Assembly: GCA_028718845.1 (NCBI GenBank)
Contig: JAQULA010000060.1
Location: 1 to 8,802 of the forward strand
DNA from: Candidatus Omnitrophota bacterium
GTDB taxonomy: Bacteria > Omnitrophota > Gorgyraeia > B26-G9
Length of the DNA: 8,802 nucleotides
Direction: 5' to 3'
Part shown: positions 1 to 6,369 of the stretch, in pieces
Numbering within the stretch: position 1 is the first letter of the stretch
Layout of the letters: each line of letters begins with the position of its first letter
Position numbers and translations under genes: made by a program
The notes under the pieces: model-generated
Told to the model about the DNA's origin: nothing
The model's database searches: none
The model's input: the letters and a program-made list of their open reading frames with translations, nothing else

Positions 1-768
1 ATCGCAGGGAGATTCTCCCATAAGGATTTTCAGCGCGTGCTCTACCCGGGAAAGCTCCGCCCGGTTCCGCAGGCGCAAAGCAATATATTCATCCAGCTGC
101 TGTTCGCTTCGATAGACATCCTGCTTGGCAATAACCCCCTCTTTATACCGTTTCGCCTCCAGAGTATTTATGCGCCGGGCAAGGTCAATAACCACATCCA
201 AAAGATGTCCCTGGCGCAGAATAAAAAGCCCCTCGTAATAGCGCTCCATCAGTTCAGCCGTCATGGTAATGGTCAACGCCTGTTTATCCTGCTGTGTCGC
301 TTTGACCTCTAAAAATGCCGCTTGCTTGCGGGCCTTAAGTTTTTTCCAAACATCCAGTTCATAAGTTGCCGGGACCGAAAGATAATAATGCTGCGTCTGC
401 GCGTCCTCCGGCCTTCGGATAGTACCGGCAGACACCGAAAGATTAATATTCGGATATGTTCCGGAGTTAACAATACCGTACGCGGCTTTGCTGCGTTCCA
501 CCGCGGCAGACATCTGAAGAATAGACGGATTGCCGGCCAGCATTTTTTGCAGATAGCCCTGCAACACCGTATCGCCGCACGAGGTAAACCAGGACAGGGC
601 TTCCCCTCCGGCAGTTGAAGAACTTAGAGAATGGTAGCGTGCCGGTACCTCCGGCAGCCGACAGGTAAATTCCCCGTTCCGCGAATGGGCACAGCCCATG
701 CCGCCGCAGGCAATAACTCCGCATATTATAATGTTCCGGATATTTTTTCGCCGTAGTCTATTCACCAT
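1..768 (-). CDS. TolC/NodT-type outer-membrane factor, probable lipoprotein (partial, 3' end outside window)
   Basis: The first 256 residues are present; the family usually runs about 450-500, so roughly half is missing past position 1. Residues 11-21 form a hydrophobic export signal with lipobox-like VIAC (Cys21); a second possible acylation site is MGC (Cys26). Family signatures follow: W60 with the GDTVLQ stretch, a helix with NPSILQ near 80-85, YPNINLSVSAG at 105-115, YELDVWKKL at 136-144, and RYKEGVIAKQDVYRSEQQL at 207-225, the usual second-repeat helix of outer-membrane efflux proteins. The protein should form a trimeric barrel with a periplasmic coiled-coil tunnel. The ATG at 768 is chosen over the one at 774 because AGGA lies 5 bases before it and overlaps the stop codon of the glycosyltransferase gene, suggesting coupled translation. 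With the adaptor and synthase upstream, its likely job is polysaccharide export. Family is clear; substrate is inferred. Confidence 0.88.
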   Translation of the reverse strand, partial: MVNRLRRKNIRNIIICGVIACGGMGCAHSRNGEFTCRLPEVPARYHSLSSSTAGGEALSWFTSCGDTVLQGYLQKMLAGNPSILQMSAAVERSKAAYGIVNSGTYPNINLSVSAGTIRRPEDAQTQHYYLSVPATYELDVWKKLKARKQAAFLEVKATQQDKQALTITMTAELMERYYEGLFILRQGHLLDVVIDLARRINTLEAKRYKEGVIAKQDVYRSEQQLDEYIALRLRNRAELSRVEHALKILMGESPCD

Positions 769-775
769 GATCATC

Positions 776-2962
776 CTAATTTTGTCGAATATTTTTAAGC
801 GGAACAAACCGCAGTGCCGAACGCCAGACCATTTTCATGGTATTTCGATCGGAAAGTATTTTATCCATCCAATGCTCCGGACGGCAATAGAGAAATTCAA
901 CCAACCGACGGTGATTTTCAATAGAGATATCCAGAAACTCAACCGCCGCGGAGGAGCTTTCATGATTCCGGATAATACGTGCGGGCATGGGAGCAATACA
1001 CAGCTCCGGGATAGAGAATAATCCCGTAACTGTTCCGCATGCCGTATTCGGCGACCCGCAAAGCTTCACTAATGCCCCGGTATCGGAAAGATTAATTGTC
1101 CGCGCATGGACCGGTTTACCGGCAATGGTAAATTCACAGGCCAATTCGTAAGGGAATCGCTCCGAATGCCGCTCTTGCGGCAAATCGATTGCGCCCTGAA
1201 TACCCAGACATAACGGAACAACCAACGTAAAAAAAGTCCATACCAGATAAATATAAAACAGATCTTTATCATAATCCCAATACATATTGTGCGCCCCGTA
1301 CAATAAGCCGATGATATACAAACAGGCAAATACCGCCAGCGGCGAGGCAAAAAGTTTATTGTACTCCATCGTTTTTCTTCGAATACCTTTACGGGTAACC
1401 CGAAACGGCACGCCAAAAGGTTGTAACAAAGTAAGGACAGCCTCAACCAGCAGCGGGAAACTCATAAAATTTTCAAACACACATGCGGTAATCCGGGTCG
1501 TGTACCGTTTGCACAACCAGGAAAAAATCACCAGATTAAGAAAAAAATTAGGGAAAAAGAAAACCAGCACATGGATAAAGGTCGTATGCATCGGCGACAA
1601 TCCGAAAAAGAAATAAAGCAAGGGAACGCTCAAAAAAATAAAATACGATAGAAACGACAGATAGTAAAAAATTCCATAACAATGAATCAATCGCTGCCAA
1701 AAATTTAAGCCTTTGATAAAAAATGGATTAGTCGGAGCAAACAAAGCCTGGAGTGTTCCGCGGGTCCAGCGTAAACGCTGTTGGACAAACTCTCCGATCG
1801 ATTCCGCCGCCGCTCCGGCAGCCAATATTTCGTTAAGAAAATAGGTTTTATATCCGGCGGCCTGTAATTTGATCGATAATGCCCAATCTTCGGACAACGT
1901 TTCAGTCGGGATTCCGCCGACACAATCCAACGCCGCACGCCGGACGACAAAACAAGTACCATAACATAACGTCGCGTTAAAGGTGTCTTTTCCCATCTGG
2001 GTTTGCATAAAAAACGGAGACAGTTCCGATAAAGAAACCACATTATGCGACACCGTCGCGTAATTATAAAAATACTGTCCGGCAGTCACCAGACCAACGT
2101 TATCCGACTGAAAAAAACCGACGGTTCTCGATAAAAAATTACGCGTCGGAATACAATCCGCATCAAAAACCGCGATCAATTCCCCACAGCTATGTTTCAA
2201 CGCGTGATTAAGATTTCCCGCCTTGGCATGAATATTTTTTACCCGCGCACGATACTCACAACCCAAAGTATCGGCTAAGGCCTTTACTTCCCCACGATTG
2301 CCGTCATCAAGCATATAAATCGTTTTTTTCGGATACTCCAACGCCTGGCAGCCGATAACCGTACGCCGCAGAATAGCTATCGGCTCAGAGCAAGTCGGAA
2401 TAAAAACATCAACGGACGGGTATTGCCCGCGCTCAGCGATTGCACGGCTGAGAATATCCGCCTGTTTGCGTCGATCAACCGGCCATAATAATTGTATATA
2501 CAATGCAATCAGGCAAAAATAGGTAACAACCTCGGCCAGTAATACGACGATACTGAGCAGAGCATTAATATGCGTGGCTAAATTGAGCGTGCCGAATACG
2601 CGAAAAAGTATATATACGGTATGGACACTAAATATCACTCCAATAATAAATGCCCGGAACCAGCGCGGTGGATACCGATAGATCAGGATACCGAGTAAAA
2701 CAATACTTATCATTGACAGCAACGGAAACCATAAAAACGGCGTTGCCTGGAAATCCGGGATAGTATTGAACCATGCGCTCATACTGCCGCACCAGGCCAT
2801 GATGGATGCAAACCATTCATTAAAGATAATTTTTTCTTGCCAAAGATATACGGCAACCATGGTTAACCCGGCAAGAAATAACACGTGTTCAATCTTTTTC
2901 CAGGGAACACGTTCAAAAATATTTTCCCAAAAAACATTCCTATCGGACACTGTCGTCTTCAC
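776..2962 (-). CDS. BcsA-like processive family 2 glycosyltransferase with C-terminal PilZ domain
   Basis: From the GTG at 2962 the protein has 728 residues. About four N-terminal membrane segments (28-43, 76-96, 103-123, 133-161) precede a cytoplasmic GT2 domain (182-407), then further membrane segments and a PilZ domain (595-692). Catalytic motifs: DDG at 219-221, HAKAGN near 245-250, DAD at 267-269, SED at 357-359 (TED in BcsA), QRLRW at 395-399. The gating-loop motif FRVTRKG is at 520-526. PilZ carries RHSER (Arg598, Arg602) and NLSDTG (624-629), the c-di-GMP-binding pattern. Expected role: inner-membrane synthesis and translocation of a beta-linked glucan-like polymer from a UDP-sugar, activated by c-di-GMP. 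The BcsA acceptor motif FFCGS is LCYGT here (332-336), so cellulose is not assured. A TTG at 3031 would add 23 residues but overlaps the upstream gene and lacks a ribosome-binding site; GTG has a modest GGTGG 6 bases ahead, 22 bases after that gene's stop. Confidence 0.92.
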   Translation of the reverse strand: MKTTVSDRNVFWENIFERVPWKKIEHVLFLAGLTMVAVYLWQEKIIFNEWFASIMAWCGSMSAWFNTIPDFQATPFLWFPLLSMISIVLLGILIYRYPPRWFRAFIIGVIFSVHTVYILFRVFGTLNLATHINALLSIVVLLAEVVTYFCLIALYIQLLWPVDRRKQADILSRAIAERGQYPSVDVFIPTCSEPIAILRRTVIGCQALEYPKKTIYMLDDGNRGEVKALADTLGCEYRARVKNIHAKAGNLNHALKHSCGELIAVFDADCIPTRNFLSRTVGFFQSDNVGLVTAGQYFYNYATVSHNVVSLSELSPFFMQTQMGKDTFNATLCYGTCFVVRRAALDCVGGIPTETLSEDWALSIKLQAAGYKTYFLNEILAAGAAAESIGEFVQQRLRWTRGTLQALFAPTNPFFIKGLNFWQRLIHCYGIFYYLSFLSYFIFLSVPLLYFFFGLSPMHTTFIHVLVFFFPNFFLNLVIFSWLCKRYTTRITACVFENFMSFPLLVEAVLTLLQPFGVPFRVTRKGIRRKTMEYNKLFASPLAVFACLYIIGLLYGAHNMYWDYDKDLFYIYLVWTFFTLVVPLCLGIQGAIDLPQERHSERFPYELACEFTIAGKPVHARTINLSDTGALVKLCGSPNTACGTVTGLFSIPELCIAPMPARIIRNHESSSAAVEFLDISIENHRRLVEFLYCRPEHWMDKILSDRNTMKMVWRSALRFVPLKNIRQN

Positions 2963-2984
2963 CCCATTCCACCGGAGAATCTGG

Positions 2985-3944
2985 TTACTTTTGCCCCCCA
3001 ACGCAATAAGGTATTTTACTTTCCCGCTCAAAACGCGGCATGAAGACTACCACTCCGCGGCCGACGCCGTTAAACTCCCCGGGGGTAAACGCATCTTGCC
3101 ACTCCACGCGAATCCGTACCTCCACCAAACGTTTTTTCATCAAGTCCGGAGGATCGACCAGAAGACTATTAAACGTAAACCGGCCGGCCCCGGCCCGCAC
3201 AAACATAATCTCTCCTGTCCACTGCCTGCGGCTGCCGATTTCGCGGACAACGACTTTTTTACCCGGACTGAGTTTCTTTACGTATTTTTCATGGAAGAAG
3301 GCATCCACCAAAATTTTTTTCGGATCAATCACCTGAATAACCTCGTCATTGGCATTGATCATTTCATTATTCTTTTTCACTACCGCCCAGATCACGCCGT
3401 CAAGCGGCATCAGCACTTCGGCTTCTTTCTGCAGATCCATCTGTTGGCGAGCCTCCGACAAACGTTCCCGCTGATGCTGAAGCTGTTCGCTCTTCTTCTC
3501 TATTGCGCTATCGATAACCGCCAAAGCATTTTCCACACCTTCAAGATCGCGGCGCGAAACGCCGCCCACAGCCTCTAAGGTTTTAAACCGCTGCTGATCG
3601 GCGACATATTTTTCACGCTGCACGACGTTTTGACGCAATTCGGCATTAGTCACATCGATAAGATTTTGCAGATAGGTAAACTGCGCCGTGCTCTCCACAT
3701 TTCCAAAGCAGGGATTATTCACCTTAAAAAGCGGATAGTCTTTAGGACACGCCGAGCCCAGAACAATGTCATTCATATGAATAATCCCGGAAATCGGCGA
3801 ATGAATGCTGATAATCTCGGTATTGATGAGCGCCTGTTCGCTGGAAAGCATTCTGCATTCCTTGACAACCATATAGATCAACATCGCCACGACGGTCATA
3901 ATTACCGCCAAACGAATAAGTTGTAAAACAAAACGACCGATCAT
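2985..3944 (-). CDS. HlyD-family membrane fusion protein (periplasmic adaptor)
   Basis: The protein has 319 residues. A single membrane anchor lies at about 8-28, then a first lipoyl-like half with the HSPISGIIH signature (48-56), ending near 77. A long Gln/Glu/Arg-rich helical hairpin runs at about 84-176. The second lipoyl half has MPLDGVIWAV (179-188) and DEVIQVIDP (200-208), and a beta-barrel region covers about 210-301. This order (anchor, split barrel-sandwich, coiled coil, barrel) is that of HlyD/EmrA-type adaptors linking an inner-membrane transporter to a TolC-type channel. The ATG at 3944 has GGGAAG about 6 bases upstream. It is the first gene of a three-gene operon with the BcsA-like synthase and the outer-membrane factor, so it probably bridges those two. 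No ABC or RND pump is present in the window. Sequence alone cannot show that it replaces BcsB. Confidence 0.88.
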   Translation of the reverse strand: MIGRFVLQLIRLAVIMTVVAMLIYMVVKECRMLSSEQALINTEIISIHSPISGIIHMNDIVLGSACPKDYPLFKVNNPCFGNVESTAQFTYLQNLIDVTNAELRQNVVQREKYVADQQRFKTLEAVGGVSRRDLEGVENALAVIDSAIEKKSEQLQHQRERLSEARQQMDLQKEAEVLMPLDGVIWAVVKKNNEMINANDEVIQVIDPKKILVDAFFHEKYVKKLSPGKKVVVREIGSRRQWTGEIMFVRAGAGRFTFNSLLVDPPDLMKKRLVEVRIRVEWQDAFTPGEFNGVGRGVVVFMPRFERESKIPYCVGGQK

Positions 3945-4006
3945 TTTTTCTTCCCGGCATTAGGCCTGGTTACTGTTTTCAAATTTAGACCCCACAAAAG
4001 CAGTAC

Positions 4007-4035
4007 AGTGTACCACATAAACCAATCAGGCGCAA
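4007..4035 (-). promoter_or_regulatory. candidate sigma-70 extended -10 promoter of the synthase operon
   Basis: On the minus strand a -35-like TTGCGC (4035-4030) is followed after 17 bases by an extended -10, TGG-TACACT (-10 hexamer 4012-4007). Transcription would start near 4000, leaving a leader of about 55 bases before the adaptor ATG at 3944. The -10 overlaps an 11-base palindrome, GTACA-G-TGTAC (4003-4013), which could be an operator. The -35 matches consensus at only three positions, so this is a candidate. Confidence 0.35.
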
Positions 4036-4104
4036 TAAAACAATCCTATCTATTTCAAATTAAAATAGTTACGTAAATATTGTTCGGTAGGTTTTCAAAG
4101 AAAA

Positions 4105-4128
4105 GGATGTCCGGGAATTACCGGATCC
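4105..4128. repeat. imperfect inverted repeat GGATgtCCGG-gaatta-CCGGATCC
   Basis: The arms GGAT(gt)CCGG and CCGGATCC flank a six-base AT-rich centre; the core CCGG pairing is preceded by a two-base bulge. It sits between the terminator of the stress operon and the candidate promoter of the synthase operon. No T-run follows on either strand, so it is not an evident terminator. It could bind a regulator or be chance. Confidence 0.3.
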
Positions 4129-4150
4129 ACAGATTTAAATCTATCGAGCC

Positions 4151-4205
4151 AAAAAAAAGAGCGCATTCCGGCCATTGACACTATGTCAACAGTGCGATGC
4201 GCTCT
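4151..4205 (-). terminator. rho-independent terminator of the ECF/LTXXQ operon
   Basis: Read on the minus strand, AGAGCGCAT (4205-4197) pairs perfectly over 9 bases with ATGCGCTCT (4166-4158), and a run of eight T (4158-4151) follows directly. The loop holds a second perfect inverted repeat, TTGACA-tag-TGTCAA (4189-4175). It starts 22 bases after the stop of the last LTXXQ gene and separates this operon from the synthase operon. Confidence 0.88.
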
Positions 4206-4227
4206 CTGATCGGTAATTTCACTGCCG

Positions 4228-4614
4228 TTATTCCGCACCGGGCGGCGGGCCCATTTTCTGCTGTCCATTTACTGAATGAGCCTGAGGCCGGTTGTTTTTC
4301 CATTCAGCCAACTGCTCCGGGGTCAGGTATTGGGCCAATTTCGATTCGGTATCGTTCCGCAGCGCTTCCATCCGGGTCGTTGCCTGGGTCCTCAATGATT
4401 CCATCCGTTGGATCTCCGCTTCGAACACCGGCGTAATCTGATTGACCTGTTCATCGCTAAGATTCAGCTGCTGTTTCATCTTCGCCACGATTTCACTCGC
4501 CGACGGCGGAGAAGGAGGTTGACCCCGCTGCTGGGCGAAGGCACCTTCCGAAATAAATATCACCTCGGCAATTAAGGCCATGAAAAATATTCTTATCCAG
4601 CCCCTTCCGACCAT
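4228..4614 (-). CDS. small secreted LTXXQ-motif (Spy/CpxP-like) protein
   Basis: The protein has 128 residues. Residues 1-27 are a signal peptide ending AFA, with probable cleavage before QQ. A Pro/Ser-rich linker (30-39) leads into an alpha-helical region with two LTXXQ-type motifs, LNLSDEQ (50-56) and LTPEQLAEW (97-105), separated by Glu/Arg/Met-rich helix, then a polar, Pro-rich tail. Spy, CpxP and ZraP share this layout: periplasmic helical proteins that bind unfolded proteins or metals and damp envelope-stress signalling. The ATG at 4614 is chosen because AAAGGAG lies 5 bases upstream; opening the frame farther upstream would translate through the perfect hairpin at 4636-4670. It is last in the sigma/anti-sigma operon and is followed by a strong terminator. 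Family placement is good; chaperone versus metal role is not resolved. Confidence 0.82.
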   Translation of the reverse strand: MVGRGWIRIFFMALIAEVIFISEGAFAQQRGQPPSPPSASEIVAKMKQQLNLSDEQVNQITPVFEAEIQRMESLRTQATTRMEALRNDTESKLAQYLTPEQLAEWKNNRPQAHSVNGQQKMGPPPGAE

Positions 4615-4635
4615 ACCCGCTCCTTTCATTATCAG

Positions 4636-4670
4636 CGGGAAACCGAGGGATTTCATCCCTCTGTTTCCCG
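4636..4670 (-). promoter_or_regulatory. long intercistronic stem-loop between the two LTXXQ genes
   Basis: On the minus strand an 8-base stem (CGGGAAAC with GTTTCCCG), one A-G mismatch and a 7-base stem (GAGGGAT with ATCCCTC) close a three-base loop. No T-run follows, so it does not look like a terminator. It sits between the stop codon at 4688 and the ribosome-binding site at 4626-4620. An mRNA-stabilising, RNase-processing or translation-control element is the simplest reading. Confidence 0.75.
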
Positions 4671-4687
4671 AGACCATTAAGAAAAGA

Positions 4688-5215
4688 TCATTCCTGCGCC
4701 GGCGGCGGAGGCAATTCCCCGGACGGATCCGTATTCATCCCCGGGCGCGGCATCGGCCGGCAGCGAAAAGCATTGCCTTTACGCTCACCCCTTTTCTTCG
4801 CTTCCGCCTGCAGCGCTTTGAACTTCTCCTGCTGCTGCGGAGTAAGAATAGACATAATCTGCCGGTCACTGTTTTCCCGGATTTCATTCATGGAGCTGCG
4901 CACCCCCTGCCCCACGGTTTCGATATCCTGCCGGGCTTTCTCCAGAATTTCCTTAACCTTGGCCTGCTGAGTTTGATCAAGTTCCAGCCGGCGTACCAGC
5001 GTCGTAAATAATCCATTGCCGCCCTGGCGATGTCCTCTCATCCCCGGCTCATGCCGGCCATATCCCATAAAATGCTCCGCCCGCTGGTTAAAGCCGGACA
5101 TTCCCGGCATCGGGCCCGGGCCATAAGCCCGCTTCGTTATACTCGCTCCCACCAGCACCCCGGCCAATACGCATAACACCGCAAACACCGCGAAATACAT
5201 CGCATCTTTATTCAT
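4688..5215 (-). CDS. membrane-anchored LTXXQ / heavy-metal-resistance-type periplasmic protein
   Basis: The protein has 175 residues. An N-terminal membrane helix or uncleaved signal spans 7-26. A Gly/Pro/Met/His-rich segment (31-67) follows, with Met at 36, 39, 50 and 59 and His at 48, 55 and 62. A helical domain (69-143) carries LELDQTQQ (77-84) and LTPQQQEKF (124-132), the paired motifs of the Spy/CpxP/ZraP/CnrX group. A basic stretch and a Pro-rich tail end the protein. The ATG at 5215 has a full AGGAGG 8 bases upstream; the in-frame GTG at 5224 overlaps that site and is unlikely. It lies 23 bases after the anti-sigma stop. By analogy with CnrX and CpxP it may sense periplasmic metal or misfolded protein and modulate the anti-sigma factor. 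The Met/His-rich stretch fits metal binding, but that is inference. Confidence 0.8.
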   Translation of the reverse strand: MNKDAMYFAVFAVLCVLAGVLVGASITKRAYGPGPMPGMSGFNQRAEHFMGYGRHEPGMRGHRQGGNGLFTTLVRRLELDQTQQAKVKEILEKARQDIETVGQGVRSSMNEIRENSDRQIMSILTPQQQEKFKALQAEAKKRGERKGNAFRCRPMPRPGMNTDPSGELPPPPAQE

Positions 5216-5238
5216 GAACAACACCTCCTATTCCAATT

Positions 5239-5682
5239 TTAATAATCAGAGAACCCCAATATTACGCCCAAAGCCGTCTCGGTTGTGACCGGAACATCAT
5301 TCAACAAGTTGTCGGAAAACGAAACATTCCCGGTTTGCGGCCATGGGCCGGCAATCATCAACACTATCGACACCACCGCGACCGCTGCCGGAACCGGGAT
5401 AAATCTGCGCGCGAGATTTCCCAGGCCGGACCAGAACACATCGGACGGTGAATCGGGCTGCCCGGCTATTTTTTCCCGCAGCCGGGACACCAGGTAATCC
5501 GGCGGCAGTTCTTTTCGCTCCTGCGCGCTCACCAGCTGTTTAATCCGGGAATATTCCGATAATTCCCGGCGGCAGCCGGCACAACGAACAAGATGTTCCT
5601 TTACCCTGCCGCTGTCCGCAGGGCTTATTTCTTTATCGACATAGCGGGATAACAACCGTTTCACTTTAGCACAGTCATTCAT
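5239..5682 (-). CDS. zinc-finger (ZAS/zf-HC2) transmembrane anti-sigma factor
   Basis: The protein has 147 residues. The N-terminal domain has Cys4 and the HLVRCAGC motif (His30, Cys34, Cys37), giving the C...HxxxCxxC pattern of ZAS anti-sigma factors. One membrane helix at about 94-112 is followed by a short exported tail of about 35 residues. Its ATG overlaps the sigma-factor stop in an ATGA arrangement (5682-5679), implying coupled translation and matched amounts. The cytoplasmic domain should hold the sigma factor inactive at the membrane until a signal arrives. The short outer part, with no recognisable sensor domain, leaves room for the two downstream LTXXQ proteins to supply sensing. 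The zinc motif could also be redox-responsive, as in RsrA-type proteins, although the membrane anchor argues for envelope signals. Confidence 0.9.
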   Translation of the reverse strand: MNDCAKVKRLLSRYVDKEISPADSGRVKEHLVRCAGCRRELSEYSRIKQLVSAQERKELPPDYLVSRLREKIAGQPDSPSDVFWSGLGNLARRFIPVPAAVAVVSIVLMIAGPWPQTGNVSFSDNLLNDVPVTTETALGVILGFSDY

Positions 5683-6230
5683 AGCATTGCCTCGATTTCC
5701 AGCCGCAGCAAATTCTGCCGGAGAAATTGCCGGGCCCGGTAAATTTTCGATTCCACGGTTCCGATACGGCAGTGCAGCACCTTTGCGATCTGCTCATAAC
5801 TAAGCCCCTCGATATCCTTAAGTACCAGCGCGCTCCGGTAATGCAACGGAACGTTTTCCATGGCTTTCTGAAGCAGCACCGCGCGTTCTTTTGCCGCCAA
5901 TGCCTGCCGGGGATCCGCATCCCGAGCCGCGAGCCGTTCTACGGCGCTCTCATCGTTGACCACCGGTTTTCGCCGGCGCAAAAAATCATAGGTCATATTT
6001 ACGGTCATCCGGTAAAGCCAGGTTGAAAAATGCGCTTCCCGGCGGAATGATTTTAAACCGTAATACACCTTCAAAAACACCTCCTGGGCAATGTCTTCAC
6101 TTTCCCGGTCTGTTCCGATCAGTGAATAGATGATATTCAAGACTCTATTCTGGTATTTTCTTACCAGCTTCTCGAATCCCGTTTGTTCACCCTGTAAAAA
6201 TTGCGCTATATGGTCGATATCGTCATTCAT
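5679..6230 (-). CDS. ECF (group 4, RpoE-like) RNA polymerase sigma factor
   Basis: The protein has 183 residues, the normal length for this family. Region 2 (about 19-87) includes YQNRVLNIIYSLIG, SEDIAQEVFLKVY (44-56) and the promoter-melting segment FSTWLYRMTVN (68-78). Region 4 (about 119-175) has the helix-turn-helix LSYEQIAKVL with GTVESKIYRAR (157-167). No region 3 is present and no fused extra domain is seen. The ATG at 6230 has no good Shine-Dalgarno sequence, consistent with a very short leader if the ECF-type promoter at 6246-6273 is used. It heads the operon with the anti-sigma factor and two LTXXQ proteins. The regulon very likely includes the operon itself; other targets are unknown. 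Confidence 0.95.
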   Translation of the reverse strand: MNDDIDHIAQFLQGEQTGFEKLVRKYQNRVLNIIYSLIGTDRESEDIAQEVFLKVYYGLKSFRREAHFSTWLYRMTVNMTYDFLRRRKPVVNDESAVERLAARDADPRQALAAKERAVLLQKAMENVPLHYRSALVLKDIEGLSYEQIAKVLHCRIGTVESKIYRARQFLRQNLLRLEIEAML

Positions 6231-6245
6231 TGTATTTTCTATGGA

Positions 6246-6273
6246 TTAGACGCAAAAAAAATTCATTTATTCC
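6246..6273 (-). promoter_or_regulatory. candidate ECF-type autoregulated promoter
   Basis: On the minus strand GGAATAA (6273-6267) is followed after exactly 16 bases by TCTAA (6250-6246), preceded by CG. This closely resembles the RpoE-type consensus GGAACTT-N16-TCTGA/TCTAA, and the spacer contains a run of eight T. The -10 ends 15 bases before the sigma ATG, so the leader would be only about 8-10 bases. Confidence 0.5.
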
Positions 6274-6313
6274 CGAAATATTATTACTGACGCGCAACTG
6301 ATTCATTTTAAGG

Positions 6314-6351
6314 TTGTTAGCCGCCGCCTACCCCGTCAGCGGCATTAACAA
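6314..6351 (-). promoter_or_regulatory. stem-loop in the upstream leader of the sigma operon
   Basis: On the minus strand TTGTTA (6351-6346) pairs with TAACAA (6319-6314), and GCCGC (6343-6339) pairs with GCGGC (6324-6320), with a two-base AT bulge between the stems. The T-run lies before the hairpin, not after it, so it is not a terminator. It would form only in transcripts starting at the distal promoter near 6370. Function unknown. Confidence 0.45.
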
Positions 6352-6369
6352 TAAAAAAAACTTTTTCCT

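Noticed and set aside
2963..3031. TTG start adding 23 residues to the synthase
   Set aside because: It has no Shine-Dalgarno sequence and overlaps the adaptor gene by 47 bases; the GTG at 2962 is better placed, although its ribosome-binding site is only modest.
2766..3578. Plus-strand open frame of 270 codons opposite the synthase and adaptor genes
   Set aside because: The minus strand here encodes two unmistakable families; the plus-strand translation is His/Arg/Pro-rich without any family pattern, as expected for a shadow frame.
3980..4015. TCTAA upstream of the adaptor gene as an ECF -10 linking the two operons
   Set aside because: At 16-17 bases upstream there is no GGAAC-like -35 (only about three of seven positions match), so direct control by the neighbouring sigma factor is not supported.
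4615..4677. Upstream ATG that would lengthen the second LTXXQ protein by 21 residues
   Set aside because: That stretch is the arms of the intercistronic hairpin, and the AAAGGAG site plus signal peptide fit the ATG at 4614.
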